From Sphingobium scionense (lineage in GTDB: Bacteria > Pseudomonadota > Alphaproteobacteria > Sphingomonadales > Sphingomonadaceae): DNA of 64,000 nucleotides. The position numbers and the translations under genes were made by a program. A model generated the notes under the pieces. It did not search any database, had not been told where the DNA came from, and saw only the letters and a program-made list of their open reading frames with translations. Shown piece after piece: positions 1 to 11,565 of the stretch (the stretch's first letter is position 1; the number at the start of each line of letters is the position of its first letter). The stretch spans positions 186,001 to 250,000 of the forward strand of contig NZ_JACIEU010000006.1 of the NCBI RefSeq assembly GCF_014197035.1. The letters are read 5' to 3'.

Positions 1-1
1 C

Positions 2-112
2 GCCATCGGCCATTATCGCGGCCGCATGACCGAAGTCGCGCGCCGGCTGGGGATTGGTCGCTCGACCCTTTATCGCAAGCTTGCCGAACTGGGCATCGAC
101 AACGCGGCCTGA
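2..112 (+). CDS. C-terminal end of a Fis-family (NtrC-type) response regulator, 5' truncated by the window
   Basis: The reading frame enters from the left edge and stops with TGA at 110-112, leaving 36 residues. They form a Fis-type helix-turn-helix: AIGHYRGRMTEVARRLGIG followed by RSTLYRKLAELGI. This arrangement is the DNA-binding tail of sigma-54 dependent activators of the NtrC class. The receiver and AAA+ domains, if present, lie outside the window, so the target pathway cannot be named. Seen: the HTH. Inferred: regulator type. Confidence 0.75.
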   Translation, partial: AIGHYRGRMTEVARRLGIGRSTLYRKLAELGIDNAA

Positions 113-206
113 TCGCGGGACCGGGCGCCCCGCGACTGGGGCATATTGTCGCGGAGGCTCCGCTACGGCGTTGAATTATCCCCGCGCCTATGCTTTTGAA
201 CGGGAC

Positions 207-857
207 ATGAAAGCGCCCCTCCTCGCCGCCTGCTCTCCCCTCCTGCTGCTGGTCGCCTGCGGCCGCGCCGAACCGGTCGCGGACATGCCGACCCAGGAAG
301 AACTGGCCGCCGCCGCCAATGCGGCCGCTGCCAGTGCGCTGGCAAACGCGCAGAAGGATGATGCCGGCGCCACGCGCAACTATGTGAATATCGACCATGG
401 CTATTCCGTCACCATGCCCGAAGGCTGGATGAAGGATGGCGAGGCGAGCAATGCCGATGGTGTGGTCTATCAGGATCCCGGCGCCGGTGCCGACGTCCGC
501 GTCTTCTGGCAAAAAAATGCCAATGACCAGACGCTGCAGCAGATCGTGGAAGCCCTGTCGAATGGCGCAGAGGGCGTGGACGGCGATTTCATCGGCGAGA
601 ATGAATATCGCGGCACCGCCAATGACGGCGAAGGCAATAATGTCGCGCTGCGCCTGCTGAAACAGCCCGATGGCGCGATCGTCACCGCGACCTTCGTCTA
701 TCCCGAAATGCTGAGCGAACAATATCAGCCGATTGCCCAGACCCTGCTCGACAGCCTGCGCATCTTCGCGCCCAAGGCCCAGACTCCGGAGGGCCAGACG
801 CCGGAGGGCGCGAGCGCCACGGCCACGCCCGCACCGGCCGCCAACGCCAGCAACTGA
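207..857 (+). CDS. Predicted lipoprotein of unknown function
   Basis: 216 residues. I chose the ATG at 207 because it opens a short lipoprotein signal, MKAPLLAACSPLLLLVACG, with lipobox LVAC; the frame is open further upstream but has no signal there. An Ala-rich stretch follows, then a compact domain with a YSVTMPEGW motif that resembles the PsbP/MOG1-like folds of small secreted proteins. The C-terminus is a low-complexity tail rich in Ala, Pro and Thr. Probably anchored in the cell envelope. The role is unknown, and neither neighbour suggests one. Confidence 0.7.
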   Translation: MKAPLLAACSPLLLLVACGRAEPVADMPTQEELAAAANAAAASALANAQKDDAGATRNYVNIDHGYSVTMPEGWMKDGEASNADGVVYQDPGAGADVRVFWQKNANDQTLQQIVEALSNGAEGVDGDFIGENEYRGTANDGEGNNVALRLLKQPDGAIVTATFVYPEMLSEQYQPIAQTLLDSLRIFAPKAQTPEGQTPEGASATATPAPAANASN

Positions 858-932
858 CCGGCGGCTTTCGGCGCGGTCATTCGTTTCCTTCCGCGTCGAT
901 CATCCCGATCCGTTGACAGGAACCCTAGACGC

Positions 933-1433
933 TTGCGCCTGATCCGCCCCTTCGCCCCCGCCGACCAGCGGGGCATTCTCGACCTGATCCTCAGCATCCA
1001 GCGCGACGAATATGGCATCGCCATCACCGCAGCGGACCAGCCGGACCTCACTGACATAGCCGGCTTCTACCTGCCCGGCGCCGGCGGCTTCTGGGTCGCG
1101 GAGGAGGACGGCCCGATCGTCGGCACGATCGCGCTCAAGGATATCGGGAACGCCCAGGGCGCGCTGCGCAAGATGTTCGTCGCGGCCAGCCATCGCGGCC
1201 GCGCCCCCGGCGTCGCCCAGGCGCTGCTCGACCATCTGCTCGACGCGGCGGCCGATCGCGGCCTGGCCCAAATCTATCTCGGCACCACCGCCCGTTTCCT
1301 GGCGGCGCATCGCTTCTACGAGAAGAATGGCTTCGCGCTGGTCGAAGCCGACGACCTGCCACCCGCCTTCCCCAGGATGGCGGTCGACACGTGCTTCTAC
1401 GAACGATCGATTAAACCGGCGAAAGCCGGATAA
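933..1433 (+). CDS. GNAT family N-acetyltransferase
   Basis: 166 residues, apparently from a TTG start at 933 (MRLIRPFAPADQ), with a weak AGGAA upstream at 918-922. The GNAT fold shows as a central acceptor strand, GTIALKDI, then RKMFVAASHRGRAPGVAQALL, which is the acetyl-CoA loop in the usual R-x-x-G-x-A position, and the C-terminal RFYEKNGFALVE signature. It should transfer acetyl from acetyl-CoA to an amine; the substrate cannot be read from the sequence. It converges on the TPR gene with almost no gap. Confidence 0.8.
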   Translation: MRLIRPFAPADQRGILDLILSIQRDEYGIAITAADQPDLTDIAGFYLPGAGGFWVAEEDGPIVGTIALKDIGNAQGALRKMFVAASHRGRAPGVAQALLDHLLDAAADRGLAQIYLGTTARFLAAHRFYEKNGFALVEADDLPPAFPRMAVDTCFYERSIKPAKAG

Positions 1434-1434
1434 A

Positions 1435-1953
1435 TTACGGATTATCGGTGCTGTTGGCCTTGGCGCCGGGCACCGCTTCCTTGCTGGTCATCGCCACTGC
1501 CGGCGGCCCCTTCTGGATCGCGGCATTGAGCTGCGCGACCTCGGGGCAGTTCCCCTTGCACAGGTTCTGCGCCTGGGCGAGATTTTCCTTGGCCTTGGCG
1601 ATCGCGCCCTTCTCGACCATCGCCTCGCCCTGCCCGGCGATCGCGGTCACATCGGTGGGGTCGAGCAGCAACGCTTCCTTGTAGAGGCGGATCGCCTTGC
1701 CCTGCAGCCCCTGCGCCCGCGCCACTTCGGCCAGTTCGATATAGGCCGCGCGATTGCGCGGATCGACCGCCAGCGCGCTTTCCAGCGCATCGGTGGCACC
1801 GGTCAGATTGCCCGCCTTGCGCGCTGCCTCGCCCGCCTTCTGCCATTCGATCGACCGCGGTTCGATCTGGGTATCGGGGCGCTGGGTCAGGCCCACGCTG
1901 GAAACGGTGGTCAGAAGGACAGCAAGGGCAATCGAGGCCGGGGTGAAACGCAT
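1435..1953 (-). CDS. Secreted tetratricopeptide repeat protein
   Basis: 172 residues. The start at 1953 is chosen because [21 protein letters not shown] is a clear signal peptide. Two to three TPR units follow ([41 protein letters not shown], [15 protein letters not shown]), then two cysteines and a short disordered tail. TPR units make a protein-binding superhelix, so this is probably a periplasmic scaffold. It lies downstream of rsmB on the same strand with about 90 bases between them. No enzymatic motif is visible. Confidence 0.7.
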   Translation of the reverse strand: MRFTPASIALAVLLTTVSSVGLTQRPDTQIEPRSIEWQKAGEAARKAGNLTGATDALESALAVDPRNRAAYIELAEVARAQGLQGKAIRLYKEALLLDPTDVTAIAGQGEAMVEKGAIAKAKENLAQAQNLCKGNCPEVAQLNAAIQKGPPAVAMTSKEAVPGAKANSTDNP

Positions 1954-2045
1954 CAAAATCTCCAGCCATGTTTCAGGCATTGACTCAGGCCCGCAGACCG
2001 AAGGGCAAGTGTCGCTATTTTGCGCGCGCTTGTCCATGGCCTGTT

Positions 2046-3236
2046 TCAGGCGGTCCTCCGCAGCCGGGCGAAGTAGAAGCCGTCAGTGCCGTCATGGCCG
2101 GGCGTCAGCAGCAGGCCATGGCCATGGGCACGACCCATGGTCGACTGGTCAACACCCGCTTCGATCGGCTCGGCCCTCCAGCCGGCCTGACGCGCCAGAA
2201 ACGCATCCACCTGATCCCGCCCCTCTCTGTCGGTCAATGCGCAGGTAGCATAGACCAGCAGACCGCCGGGCGCCAGCAAGGGCGCGGCGAAATCCAGGAT
2301 CCGGGCCTGTTCCGACACCAGCCGGTCGAGCCGCGCCTGGGTCAGGCGCCAGCGCGCCTCGGGATTGCGGCGCCAGGTGCCCGTGCCCGAACAGGGCGCG
2401 TCGACCAGCACGATATCCGCCTGCCCCGCCAGGGGCGCCAGCGCACGCGCCTCATGCCCCTGGTCCAGCAGCAGCCTCTCGATACAGGTGACGCCGGCCC
2501 GCTCGGCACGTGGCGCCAGCCGGTCGATCCGGTTGCGGATCGTGTCGGCGGCGATCAACCGCCCCTTGCCGCCCATCGCTGCGGCGAGCGCCAGCGTCTT
2601 CCCGCCCGCGCCGGCACACAGGTCGACCACCGTCTGCCCGGCCTGTGCCCCGCATGCCGCCGAAATAAGCTGGCTGCCGGCATCCTGCACCTCGACCGCG
2701 CCGCGCTTCCACGCCTCGCTCTGTTCGACCGGATAGCCTTCGGGCAGGCGCAGTGCGTCCGGGATGCCGGCGATCGGCGTCGCGTCGGGCAATTCGGGCG
2801 CCACTTGCGCGGGCGTCGCCTTCAGCCGGTTGACGCGCAGGTCCACCGGCGCGCGGCCCAGCAGCGCATCCTGCTCCACCGGCGCGGCCAGCAAAGGCTG
2901 CAACCAGCCCGGCACCGCGCCGGCCGCCGCCCCCGTTTCGCCCGGCTCGATCGGCAGCGGCGCATGGGCCGATCCGTCGAACAGCGCGGCCAGCTCCGGC
3001 TGCGCCTCGACCAGGCCGATCATCGCCGCGCGGCCGGTTTCGGGCCGATCGGCGACGCGGCGGATCGCATCATAGACATGGTCGCGCACCGCCCGGCGAT
3101 CGCGCGACCCGGCATAGCGCCGTTCCTTGAAATAGCGCGCGATCAGCGTGTCCGCCGCCGGCCCGCCATCGCGGGCGGCGGCGATGATCGCGTCCAGCAG
3201 GTCGATCGCGGCTTGGATACGGGCGGATGGTGTCAT
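2046..3236 (-). CDS. rsmB: RsmB-type 16S rRNA (cytosine-C5) methyltransferase
   Basis: 396 residues. The family uses S-adenosylmethionine to methylate a cytosine in 16S rRNA. The N-terminal helical region ([39 protein letters not shown]) is the short form usual in sphingomonads, in place of a full NusB domain. The Rossmann core carries the SAM site [11 protein letters not shown], the motif IV cysteine in [14 protein letters not shown], and the catalytic motif VI cysteine in VYATCALT. Both cysteines of the m5C mechanism are present. ATG start at 3236. Cytoplasmic. Confidence 0.88.
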   Translation of the reverse strand: MTPSARIQAAIDLLDAIIAAARDGGPAADTLIARYFKERRYAGSRDRRAVRDHVYDAIRRVADRPETGRAAMIGLVEAQPELAALFDGSAHAPLPIEPGETGAAAGAVPGWLQPLLAAPVEQDALLGRAPVDLRVNRLKATPAQVAPELPDATPIAGIPDALRLPEGYPVEQSEAWKRGAVEVQDAGSQLISAACGAQAGQTVVDLCAGAGGKTLALAAAMGGKGRLIAADTIRNRIDRLAPRAERAGVTCIERLLLDQGHEARALAPLAGQADIVLVDAPCSGTGTWRRNPEARWRLTQARLDRLVSEQARILDFAAPLLAPGGLLVYATCALTDREGRDQVDAFLARQAGWRAEPIEAGVDQSTMGRAHGHGLLLTPGHDGTDGFYFARLRRTA

Positions 3237-3239
3237 GTA

Positions 3240-3375
3240 TACCTTCCCCCCTCCCTTCCAGGGAGGGGCTTGGGGGTGGGTAGCCTCCGCAGGAGGCTCG
3301 CTCCGCTCGCCACCTACCCTCGATCAGAGTCACGTGCCTCTGATCGACCCCTCCCTTGAAAGGGAGGGGAATGAA
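3240..3375. repeat. Composite intergenic repeat between rsmB and guaB
   Basis: This non-coding segment contains several nested palindromes: CCCTCCCTTCCAGGGAGGG near 3247, AGCCTCCGCAGGAGGCT near 3281, and CCCTCCCTTGAAAGGGAGGG near 3351. Inside it is a perfect hairpin at 3321-3346 with 9-base arms CGATCAGAG and CTCTGATCG around the loop TCACGTGC. The same loop recurs elsewhere in the window (see findings). It looks like a repeated extragenic palindromic element of the kind common in sphingomonad genomes and may also end rsmB or guaB transcripts. Confidence 0.6.
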
Positions 3376-3380
3376 ATGGG

Positions 3381-5157
<1,777 letters not shown>

Positions 5158-7140
5158 ATGACGTCATCGCCGATACCGGGTTTCGACATTCCCCGCACCG
5201 CCCCCGACGGATTCGTCCATGAACCCGACGCGGCCGGCGCCTTCTGGGAAAACAGCGCCGCCAATACCCTGCCCCCGCCGGACATGGTTGCCGCTTATCA
5301 GCGCAATCGCCCCCTGCCCACGGATGGCATCGAAGACCGCAAGGCCTATATCATCGGTGGCGGGATCGCCGGCCTTGCTGTCGCCTATTATCTGATCCGT
5401 GACGGCCATATGCCGCCGGCCAACATCATGATCCTCGAAAATCTCGATATAGAGGGCGGCTCGCTCGACGGCGCAGGCAATGCGCAGGACGGCTATATCA
5501 TCCGCGGCGGGCGCGAGATGAACTGGAACTATGACAATCTGTGGGACATGTTCCAGCATGTCCCCGCGCTCGAACTACCCGAAGGGTTCAGCGTCCTCGA
5601 CGAATATCGGATGGTCAACGACAATGACCCCAATTGGTCGAAGGCCCGGCTGATGCATCAGCAGGGCAAGATACGCGACTTCTCCACCCTCGGCCTCACC
5701 CGCGCGCAGCAATGGGAACTCATTCGCCTGCTGCTCAAGCGCAAGGAGGATCTGGATGACCTGACGATAGAGGATTATTTCTCCAGGGGCTTTCTCCAGA
5801 GCAATTTCTGGTTCCTCTGGCGCTCCATGTTCGCCTTCCAGAACTGGCAGAGCCTGCTGGAAATGAAGCTCTACATGCACCGCTTCCTCGACGCGCTCGA
5901 CGGACTGCACGATATGTCGGCGCTGGTCTTCCCGAAATATAATCAATTCGACAGCTTCGTCCGCCCGCTCAGCAAGCTGCTCCGCGACAAGGGCGTGCAG
6001 ATCCGCTTCGATACCCAGGTCCGCGACATGCACATGCGCCTGGACGGCGACCGGCGCACCGTCACCGACCTTGTGTGTCGCATCGTCGGGCAGGATCAGA
6101 ATATCGCCATCGGCCCGCAGGATCTGGTCTTCGCCCTCACCGGATCGATCACCGAGGGGACGGCCTATGGCGACATGGATCATGCGCCGGCGTTGAAACG
6201 GGGCAAGGCCGATCCCGGCCCCGACAGCGACTGGACGCTGTGGAAGAATCTCGCCGCCAAGTCGCCGATCTTCGGCCGGCCCGAGAAATTCTATGGCGAC
6301 GCGGACCGTTCGACCTGGGAATCGGCGACACTCACCTGCAAGCCCTCGCCGCTGGTCGACCGGCTGAAGCAGTTGTCCGTCAATGATCCCTATTCGGGCC
6401 GCACCGTCACCGGCGGGGTCATCACCTTCACCGACAGCAATTGGGTGATGAGCTTCACCTGCAACCGCCAGCCCCATTTCCCCGACCAGCCCGGCGATGT
6501 CCTGGTGCTGTGGGTCTATGCGCTGCTGATGGACAAGGACGGCAATCATGTGAAGAAGCCGATGCCCGCCTGCACCGGGCGCGAGATATTGGCCGAACTC
6601 TGCTATCATCTCGGCATCGCCGACCAGATCGATGCCGTGGCCGCCAATACCAAGGTGCGCCTGGCACTGATGCCCTATATCACCGCCGAATTCATGCCGC
6701 GCGCGGCTGGCGACCGGCCACGCATCGTGCCGGAGGGCTGCACCAATCTCGGCCTGCTCGGCCAGTTCGTGGAAACCAATAATGACGTGGTTTTCACCAT
6801 GGAAAGTTCGGTCCGCACCGCGCGGGTCGCGGTCTACACGCTGCTCGATATCCCCAAGGCCGTGCCGGATCTCAGCCCGACCCAATATGATATCCGCAAT
6901 CTGCTGAAAGCCGCCCGCGCGCTCAACAATGGCGAACCCTTCATCGGCGAGCGATTGCTGCGTCGCCTGCTCGACCGCACCTATTTCGCCCATATCCTGC
7001 CGCCCGCACCCGACGGCGCGCCACTCGACCGGGCGGAGGAGGAATTGCGCGGCCTGCTCGGCAAGGGCGGCGACGCGATCCAGAGGGTCGGCATATGGCT
7101 CAGCGGCTTCCGGGAGGCGCTGCAACGCCGGGGCGACTGA
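5158..7140 (+). CDS. ohyA: Oleate hydratase (FAD-dependent fatty acid hydratase)
   Basis: 660 residues; the ATG at 5158 follows a purine-rich ribosome-binding site. The family adds water to the cis-9 double bond of oleic and related acids to give 10-hydroxy fatty acids; FAD has a structural and activating role. Visible: the FAD-binding turn [17 protein letters not shown] at about residues 63-79, the family stretch [18 protein letters not shown], and late motifs PRAAGDRP and [20 protein letters not shown]. Length fits the larger hydratases. It stands alone, so a role in tolerance to free unsaturated fatty acids is inferred from the family. Confidence 0.9.
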   Translation: MTSSPIPGFDIPRTAPDGFVHEPDAAGAFWENSAANTLPPPDMVAAYQRNRPLPTDGIEDRKAYIIGGGIAGLAVAYYLIRDGHMPPANIMILENLDIEGGSLDGAGNAQDGYIIRGGREMNWNYDNLWDMFQHVPALELPEGFSVLDEYRMVNDNDPNWSKARLMHQQGKIRDFSTLGLTRAQQWELIRLLLKRKEDLDDLTIEDYFSRGFLQSNFWFLWRSMFAFQNWQSLLEMKLYMHRFLDALDGLHDMSALVFPKYNQFDSFVRPLSKLLRDKGVQIRFDTQVRDMHMRLDGDRRTVTDLVCRIVGQDQNIAIGPQDLVFALTGSITEGTAYGDMDHAPALKRGKADPGPDSDWTLWKNLAAKSPIFGRPEKFYGDADRSTWESATLTCKPSPLVDRLKQLSVNDPYSGRTVTGGVITFTDSNWVMSFTCNRQPHFPDQPGDVLVLWVYALLMDKDGNHVKKPMPACTGREILAELCYHLGIADQIDAVAANTKVRLALMPYITAEFMPRAAGDRPRIVPEGCTNLGLLGQFVETNNDVVFTMESSVRTARVAVYTLLDIPKAVPDLSPTQYDIRNLLKAARALNNGEPFIGERLLRRLLDRTYFAHILPPAPDGAPLDRAEEELRGLLGKGGDAIQRVGIWLSGFREALQRRGD

Positions 7141-7157
7141 TCCTGCCCACCCAAACG

Positions 7158-7193
7158 AAAAGGGGCGCGGCCATGATGGTCGCGCCCCTTTTT
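7158..7193. terminator. Bidirectional rho-independent terminator
   Basis: Arms AAAAGGGGCGCG and CGCGCCCCTTTT are perfectly complementary, with further pairing inside around a short loop. A run of T on one side and of A on the other lets it serve both converging genes, the oleate hydratase gene and ftsH. Confidence 0.85.
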
Positions 7194-7215
7194 CATTCCA
7201 CTGCCTGCTCGGCGC

Positions 7216-9165
7216 TTAGGCGCCAGCGGGGGTCGGATCGCCGAACGGCCCCTTGCGCTTGCGCGTCTTGGGGATGGACGACCCCGCGGCCGGGATCACC
7301 GACGGCTTGATCGTGGTGCCGTCGTCGCGGGTGATTTCCCCCTTCTCCAACAGCGCCTTGATCTCCTCGCCGGAGAGCGTCTCATATTCCAGCATGGCAT
7401 TGGCCAGCAGGTGCAGCTGGTCCTCATGGTTCTTGAGCAGTTCCTGCGCGCGGGCATAGCCCTGCTCCACCAGACCACGGATTTCCTTGTCGATCAGCTT
7501 CGCCGTCTCGTCCGACATATGGACACGCTGGCTCTGCGAATAGCCAAGGAAGGTCTCGCCCTGCTGCTCTTCATATTGCAGCGGCCCCAGCTTGTCGGAC
7601 ATGCCCCACTGGGTGACCATGTCGCGCGCCAGCTTGGTGGCATACTGGATATCGCCCGACGCACCCGACGACACCTTGTCATAGCCGAAGATGATTTCCT
7701 CGGCGACGCGGCCGCCCATGGCGACGGCCATGTTCGCGTGCATCTTGTCACGATGATAGCTGTAGCTGTCCCGTTCCGGCAGGCGCATCACCATGCCCAG
7801 CGCACGACCGCGCGGGATGATCGTCGCCTTGTGGATCGGGTCGGACGCCGGCTCATGGACCGCGACGATGGCATGGCCCGCCTCATGATAGGCGGTCATC
7901 TTCTTCTCGTCGTCGGTCATGACCATGGAGCGACGCTCGCTGCCCATCATGACCTTGTCCTTGGCCGCCTCGAACTCGTCCATCGCGACCAGACGCTTGC
8001 CGCGACGGGCCGCCATCAGGGCGGCTTCATTGACCAGGTTGGCAAGGTCGGCGCCCGAAAAGCCCGGCGTGCCGCGCGCGATGGTGCGCGGGTTGACGTC
8101 GGGCGCCAGCGGCACCTTCTTCATGTGGACGGCCAGAATCTTCTCGCGGCCCTCGATGTCGGGACGGGGCACCACGACCTGACGGTCGAAGCGGCCCGGA
8201 CGCAGCAATGCGGGGTCCAGCACGTCGGGGCGGTTGGTCGCCGCGACGATGATGATGCCCTCATTCGCCTCGAAGCCGTCCATCTCGACCAGCAGCTGGT
8301 TCAGCGTCTGCTCGCGCTCGTCATTGCCATTGCCCAGGCCCGCGCCGCGATGGCGACCGACCGCGTCGATTTCGTCGATGAAGACGATGCAGGGCGCGTT
8401 CTTCTTGGCCTGCTCGAACATGTCGCGCACACGAGATGCACCAACACCGACGAACATCTCGACAAAGTCGGAACCGGAAATGGTGAAGAAGGGCACGCCC
8501 GCTTCCCCCGCGATCGCACGGGCCAGCAGCGTCTTGCCGGTGCCCGGCGAACCGACCAGCAGCGCGCCCTTGGGGATCTTGCCGCCAAGGCGTGCGAACT
8601 TGCTCGGATCCTTCAGGAATTCGACGATTTCCTGCAGTTCCTCGCGCGCTTCGTCGATGCCGGCGACGTCATCGAACGTCACCTTGCCATGCTTTTCGGT
8701 CAGCAGCTTGGCCTTGGACTTGCCAAAGCCCATCGCGCCACCGGCGCCGCCCCCCTTCTGCATCTGGCGCAGCACGAAGAAGGCGATGCCCAGGATCAGC
8801 AGGAACGGAAGCGACTGGTACAGCATGATCTGCCAGAAGCTGGGCTGCTGTTCGGCCTGGCCCGAATATTTGACATTATAATCGTCCAGCAGGTCGGTCA
8901 GCTTGGGATCATTGACCGGGACCGTGCTGAAACCCTGGCCACTCGACAGGGTGCCGGTGATCCGGTCGGGCGCGATCGCCACATCCTTGACCTGGCCTTC
9001 CTGCACCTTGGCGCGGAATTCCGAATAGGCGATGGCGCTACCGGCCTGGGTGGTCGGGCGCTCGAACAGCGAAACGAACAGGAGCAGGGCGATGATGACC
9101 CCTGCCCAAATCATCGCACTCTTGATCCAGGGATTACCCTGTGGGTCTTTTTCGTCGTTCATCAT
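7216..9165 (-). CDS. ftsH: ATP-dependent zinc metalloprotease FtsH
   Basis: 649 residues. Membrane-anchored AAA+ protease that unfolds and degrades misassembled membrane proteins and regulators. N-terminal membrane segment ([21 protein letters not shown]), a periplasmic domain, and a second membrane segment near residue 115 ([14 protein letters not shown]). Then the Walker A GSPGTGKT, Walker [11 protein letters not shown], the second region of homology [20 protein letters not shown], and the zinc site HEAGH. Start ATGATG at 9165, with an in-frame GTG just before it. Lies downstream of cpoB and tilS, an order common in sphingomonads. Confidence 0.96.
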   Translation of the reverse strand: MMNDEKDPQGNPWIKSAMIWAGVIIALLLFVSLFERPTTQAGSAIAYSEFRAKVQEGQVKDVAIAPDRITGTLSSGQGFSTVPVNDPKLTDLLDDYNVKYSGQAEQQPSFWQIMLYQSLPFLLILGIAFFVLRQMQKGGGAGGAMGFGKSKAKLLTEKHGKVTFDDVAGIDEAREELQEIVEFLKDPSKFARLGGKIPKGALLVGSPGTGKTLLARAIAGEAGVPFFTISGSDFVEMFVGVGASRVRDMFEQAKKNAPCIVFIDEIDAVGRHRGAGLGNGNDEREQTLNQLLVEMDGFEANEGIIIVAATNRPDVLDPALLRPGRFDRQVVVPRPDIEGREKILAVHMKKVPLAPDVNPRTIARGTPGFSGADLANLVNEAALMAARRGKRLVAMDEFEAAKDKVMMGSERRSMVMTDDEKKMTAYHEAGHAIVAVHEPASDPIHKATIIPRGRALGMVMRLPERDSYSYHRDKMHANMAVAMGGRVAEEIIFGYDKVSSGASGDIQYATKLARDMVTQWGMSDKLGPLQYEEQQGETFLGYSQSQRVHMSDETAKLIDKEIRGLVEQGYARAQELLKNHEDQLHLLANAMLEYETLSGEEIKALLEKGEITRDDGTTIKPSVIPAAGSSIPKTRKRKGPFGDPTPAGA

Positions 9166-9246
9166 CACTCTCTTTCACCCCGCAAGATAGGGTGTGGCCG
9201 ACAAAGCGCAAGCTGGACGCACTGTCCGCTGCCGATTTCCAGCTAG

Positions 9247-9438
9247 TCAGTTGCCGGTGAACTGGAACAGCGCGACATAGACCAGCACCAGCGCCAGGCC
9301 GGCGGACAGGCCGCACAGCAGATAGCCCATATAGAGAAGCAGCGGCGGATGCGGCTGGTTCAGCTTCCGGTTCCGCTTTGCCGCCGAGAGGATCACGCTG
9401 GCCAGCAAGCCATAGGTCAGCGCCGCAAATTCCATCAT
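9247..9438 (-). CDS. Small two-helix membrane protein, hypothetical
   Basis: About 63 residues from ATG codons at 9438/9435. Two hydrophobic segments (LTYGLLASVILSAA and YLLCGLSAGLALVLVYVAL) flank a short cationic loop KRNRKLNQPHPP. It sits between tilS and ftsH on the same strand. No family recognised. It could be spurious, but the charge pattern (positive loop between two helices) is that of a real membrane hairpin. Confidence 0.45.
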   Translation of the reverse strand: MMEFAALTYGLLASVILSAAKRNRKLNQPHPPLLLYMGYLLCGLSAGLALVLVYVALFQFTGN

Positions 9439-9569
9439 TCCGAACAAATCCCGCTATTGGTCACGCTCTTGTGGTTAACGGCCCATGGGTTAAGAACCGG
9501 TCAGCATGCCGCCCAAAAGCGACGGACCGAAAGCACGGCAAGTCGGACGGTGGAACCTTCCCAGGAGTC

Positions 9570-10517
9570 TCAGCGGCGCGGTGGTGCCGGGGACAAGGTC
9601 CACACCGCGCCACCGCGCAGCAGCCAGTCGCCCAGACTCGCCTGTCGCCCGGCCCGTGCGGCGGCAATCGCCCGGTCCAGCGCCTCGCCACGCGGCAGCA
9701 CGATCTCCGGGTCGGCGGAACAGAGCATCTCGATCAGCAGGCGCCGCAGCAATTCGCGCGGCAGGTCGGTGCGATCCAGCACCCAGGCATCGGTGGACGG
9801 ATGGATATGCGCCGCCGCCAGCCCCGCAACCGTCCATTGCAATGCCGCTTCCGCCTCCGCCAGCGCCGCCGCGCTGCGCGCCGCCGCCTCCGCATCGATC
9901 CAGTCGACGCCCTCCAGCCGCTTGCGCAGCGCCGCCCGGTCGAAGCGCGGATCGGCATTGGACGGGTCCAGCACATAGTGCAGCCCGGCCTGGTCGGCAT
10001 GGGCCTGCAACTGCGCCTTGCGCACCCCCAGCAACGGTCGCAGCACCCGGCCGGCCCGCGGCCGCACCCCGGCCAGACCGCCAACCCCCGATCCCCGGTT
10101 GAGCCGCATCAGCAGGGTTTCCAGCTGGTCGTCGGCATGATGGGCGGTCAATATCCAGTCCAACCCGGCACCGGCCCGCCACGCCTCCAACTGGGCATAG
10201 CGCTGCCGCCGCGCCCAATCCTGGATATTGCCGGACACCGCCGTTTCCGGCGCCAGGGTCGCATGGGGAATGCGCCGCTCCGCGCACCAGCGCGCGACCA
10301 TCGCCGCCTCGGCCGCGGATTCAGCCCGCAATCCATGATCCAGCGTCGCGGCGGCCATCCGGCCGGGCCAGGCCTGCGCCGCCAGGTCCAGCAGCGCCAT
10401 GCTGTCCGGTCCACCCGATACCGCAATGCCGAACCGGGCGGTCTCCTCCCCATCCACCAGCGCGCGCACGGCCAGCCGCAGCGCATCGGGGCGATGGGAA
10501 GGTGCCAGTTCCGGCAC
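9570..10517 (-). CDS. tilS: tRNA(Ile)-lysidine synthase
   Basis: 315 residues from a GTG at 10517. TilS uses ATP to attach lysine to C34 of the tRNA(Ile) with CAU anticodon, switching its reading from AUG to AUA. The PP-loop motif SGGPDSMALLDL lies at about residues 34-45, followed by DHGLR, and by LTAHHADDQLETLLMRL, the family's tRNA- and ATP-contact region. The C-terminal region is short compared with E. coli TilS, as in many alphaproteobacteria. It starts 10 bases after the cpoB stop and so is probably co-transcribed with it. Confidence 0.93.
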   Translation of the reverse strand: MPELAPSHRPDALRLAVRALVDGEETARFGIAVSGGPDSMALLDLAAQAWPGRMAAATLDHGLRAESAAEAAMVARWCAERRIPHATLAPETAVSGNIQDWARRQRYAQLEAWRAGAGLDWILTAHHADDQLETLLMRLNRGSGVGGLAGVRPRAGRVLRPLLGVRKAQLQAHADQAGLHYVLDPSNADPRFDRAALRKRLEGVDWIDAEAAARSAAALAEAEAALQWTVAGLAAAHIHPSTDAWVLDRTDLPRELLRRLLIEMLCSADPEIVLPRGEALDRAIAAARAGRQASLGDWLLRGGAVWTLSPAPPRR

Positions 10518-10527
10518 GTCTATCGGC

Positions 10528-11469
10528 TCAGACGCTGCACTTGGCCCTGGTCCGGCCTTTGTCCATCATGCCGCGCAGGCCGCTCGACAGGGTCGATCCA
10601 TAGACCTGTTCCAGCTCCGCATAGACCTTGCAGGCGTCCGCAGGCTTCTTCAGCTGGATCAGCGCTTCGCCCAGGTAGGTGAGGCTGTCGGCCGCACGCT
10701 CGCCGCGCGGGCGCTTCTGATAATTTTCGTAGAAGGCAACCGACGCCAGCGCCGGCTTGCCATCGTCCAGATAGGCGCGGCCCAACAGGTTCGCGGCGCG
10801 ACTGCCGACCGACCCGTCGCCATATTTGTCGACCGTTGCCTTGAGCTGCGCCTGCGCCTCAGGATAGAATTTCGCGTCCCACAGGCGGAAGCCATAGCTA
10901 TAGGCGTCACCCGCCGCATCGCCGGTATCCGGCTTCTCGATCGCGGCCACCGCCGTCTTGCGCGCATCGCTCGCCACCGGCGCCGTTGCAGGCTTGGCGG
11001 GCACTGTCGTCGGCTTGGCAGCGGCCGGCTTGGGCGCGGGCGCGTCGGTCGCGACCGTCGGGCGCATCACCGGCGGGCCAGCTTCGACCGGTGTCGCAGC
11101 GCGCGCTTCGGCTTCCGCCTTGTAACGGTTGAACGCCTCTTCCAGCTGCTTGAGCTTGTAGCTGTTTTCCTCGACCTGGCCGGTGATCGACGCCAGCTGC
11201 GATTCCAGCGCGCCCACCCGCGCGGTCAGGTCGGCCACCGGGCTCGACGTCGGGCTGCCCGGCGCGATGGTCGGCGTCTGGGGGCGGGTGATTTCCGCTT
11301 CTACCGGCGTGCCGGCGGGAAACACCTTGCGCTGCACCGCCCGCATTTCCTTTTCCAGCCGGTCGACCCGCAGCTCGACCGTAGGGTTCTGCTGGGCAGC
11401 GGCCGGCGCAGGCGACAGCAGCGGGGCCGCCAGCGCAATGGCGGTGGTGGCAAGAAAGGCGTAACGCAT
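10528..11469 (-). CDS. cpoB: Tol-Pal system protein CpoB (YbgF)
   Basis: 313 residues. Signal peptide to AAAQQ near residue 27, then an N-terminal coiled coil (LRVDRLEKEMRAVQRKV and LTARVGALESQLASITGQV) that trimerises the protein, a Pro/Ala linker, and C-terminal TPR repeats (DAYSYGFRLWDAKFYPEAQAQ onward). CpoB coordinates outer-membrane constriction with peptidoglycan synthesis at division. The usual tol-pal genes are not in view upstream; an HTH membrane protein and ptsP occupy that place instead. Confidence 0.9.
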   Translation of the reverse strand: MRYAFLATTAIALAAPLLSPAPAAAQQNPTVELRVDRLEKEMRAVQRKVFPAGTPVEAEITRPQTPTIAPGSPTSSPVADLTARVGALESQLASITGQVEENSYKLKQLEEAFNRYKAEAEARAATPVEAGPPVMRPTVATDAPAPKPAAAKPTTVPAKPATAPVASDARKTAVAAIEKPDTGDAAGDAYSYGFRLWDAKFYPEAQAQLKATVDKYGDGSVGSRAANLLGRAYLDDGKPALASVAFYENYQKRPRGERAADSLTYLGEALIQLKKPADACKVYAELEQVYGSTLSSGLRGMMDKGRTRAKCSV

Positions 11470-11565
11470 GATGATCCCCGACTAAATCTATCCGCCTTTA
11501 ACCATAGGCGGGCACGCCGCGCAATAAAGCGCGGCCCTCAGGCATCTGTCCGGCAATGGGACGGA

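Noticed and set aside
1968-3359. Long plus-strand open frame opposite rsmB
   Set aside because: It is the Arg-rich antisense of a clear rsmB gene, with no family similarity; long shadows are expected in GC-rich DNA.
3240-3375. CRISPR-like repetition
   Set aside because: The repeats are nested palindromes, not regularly spaced direct repeats, and no cas genes are present.
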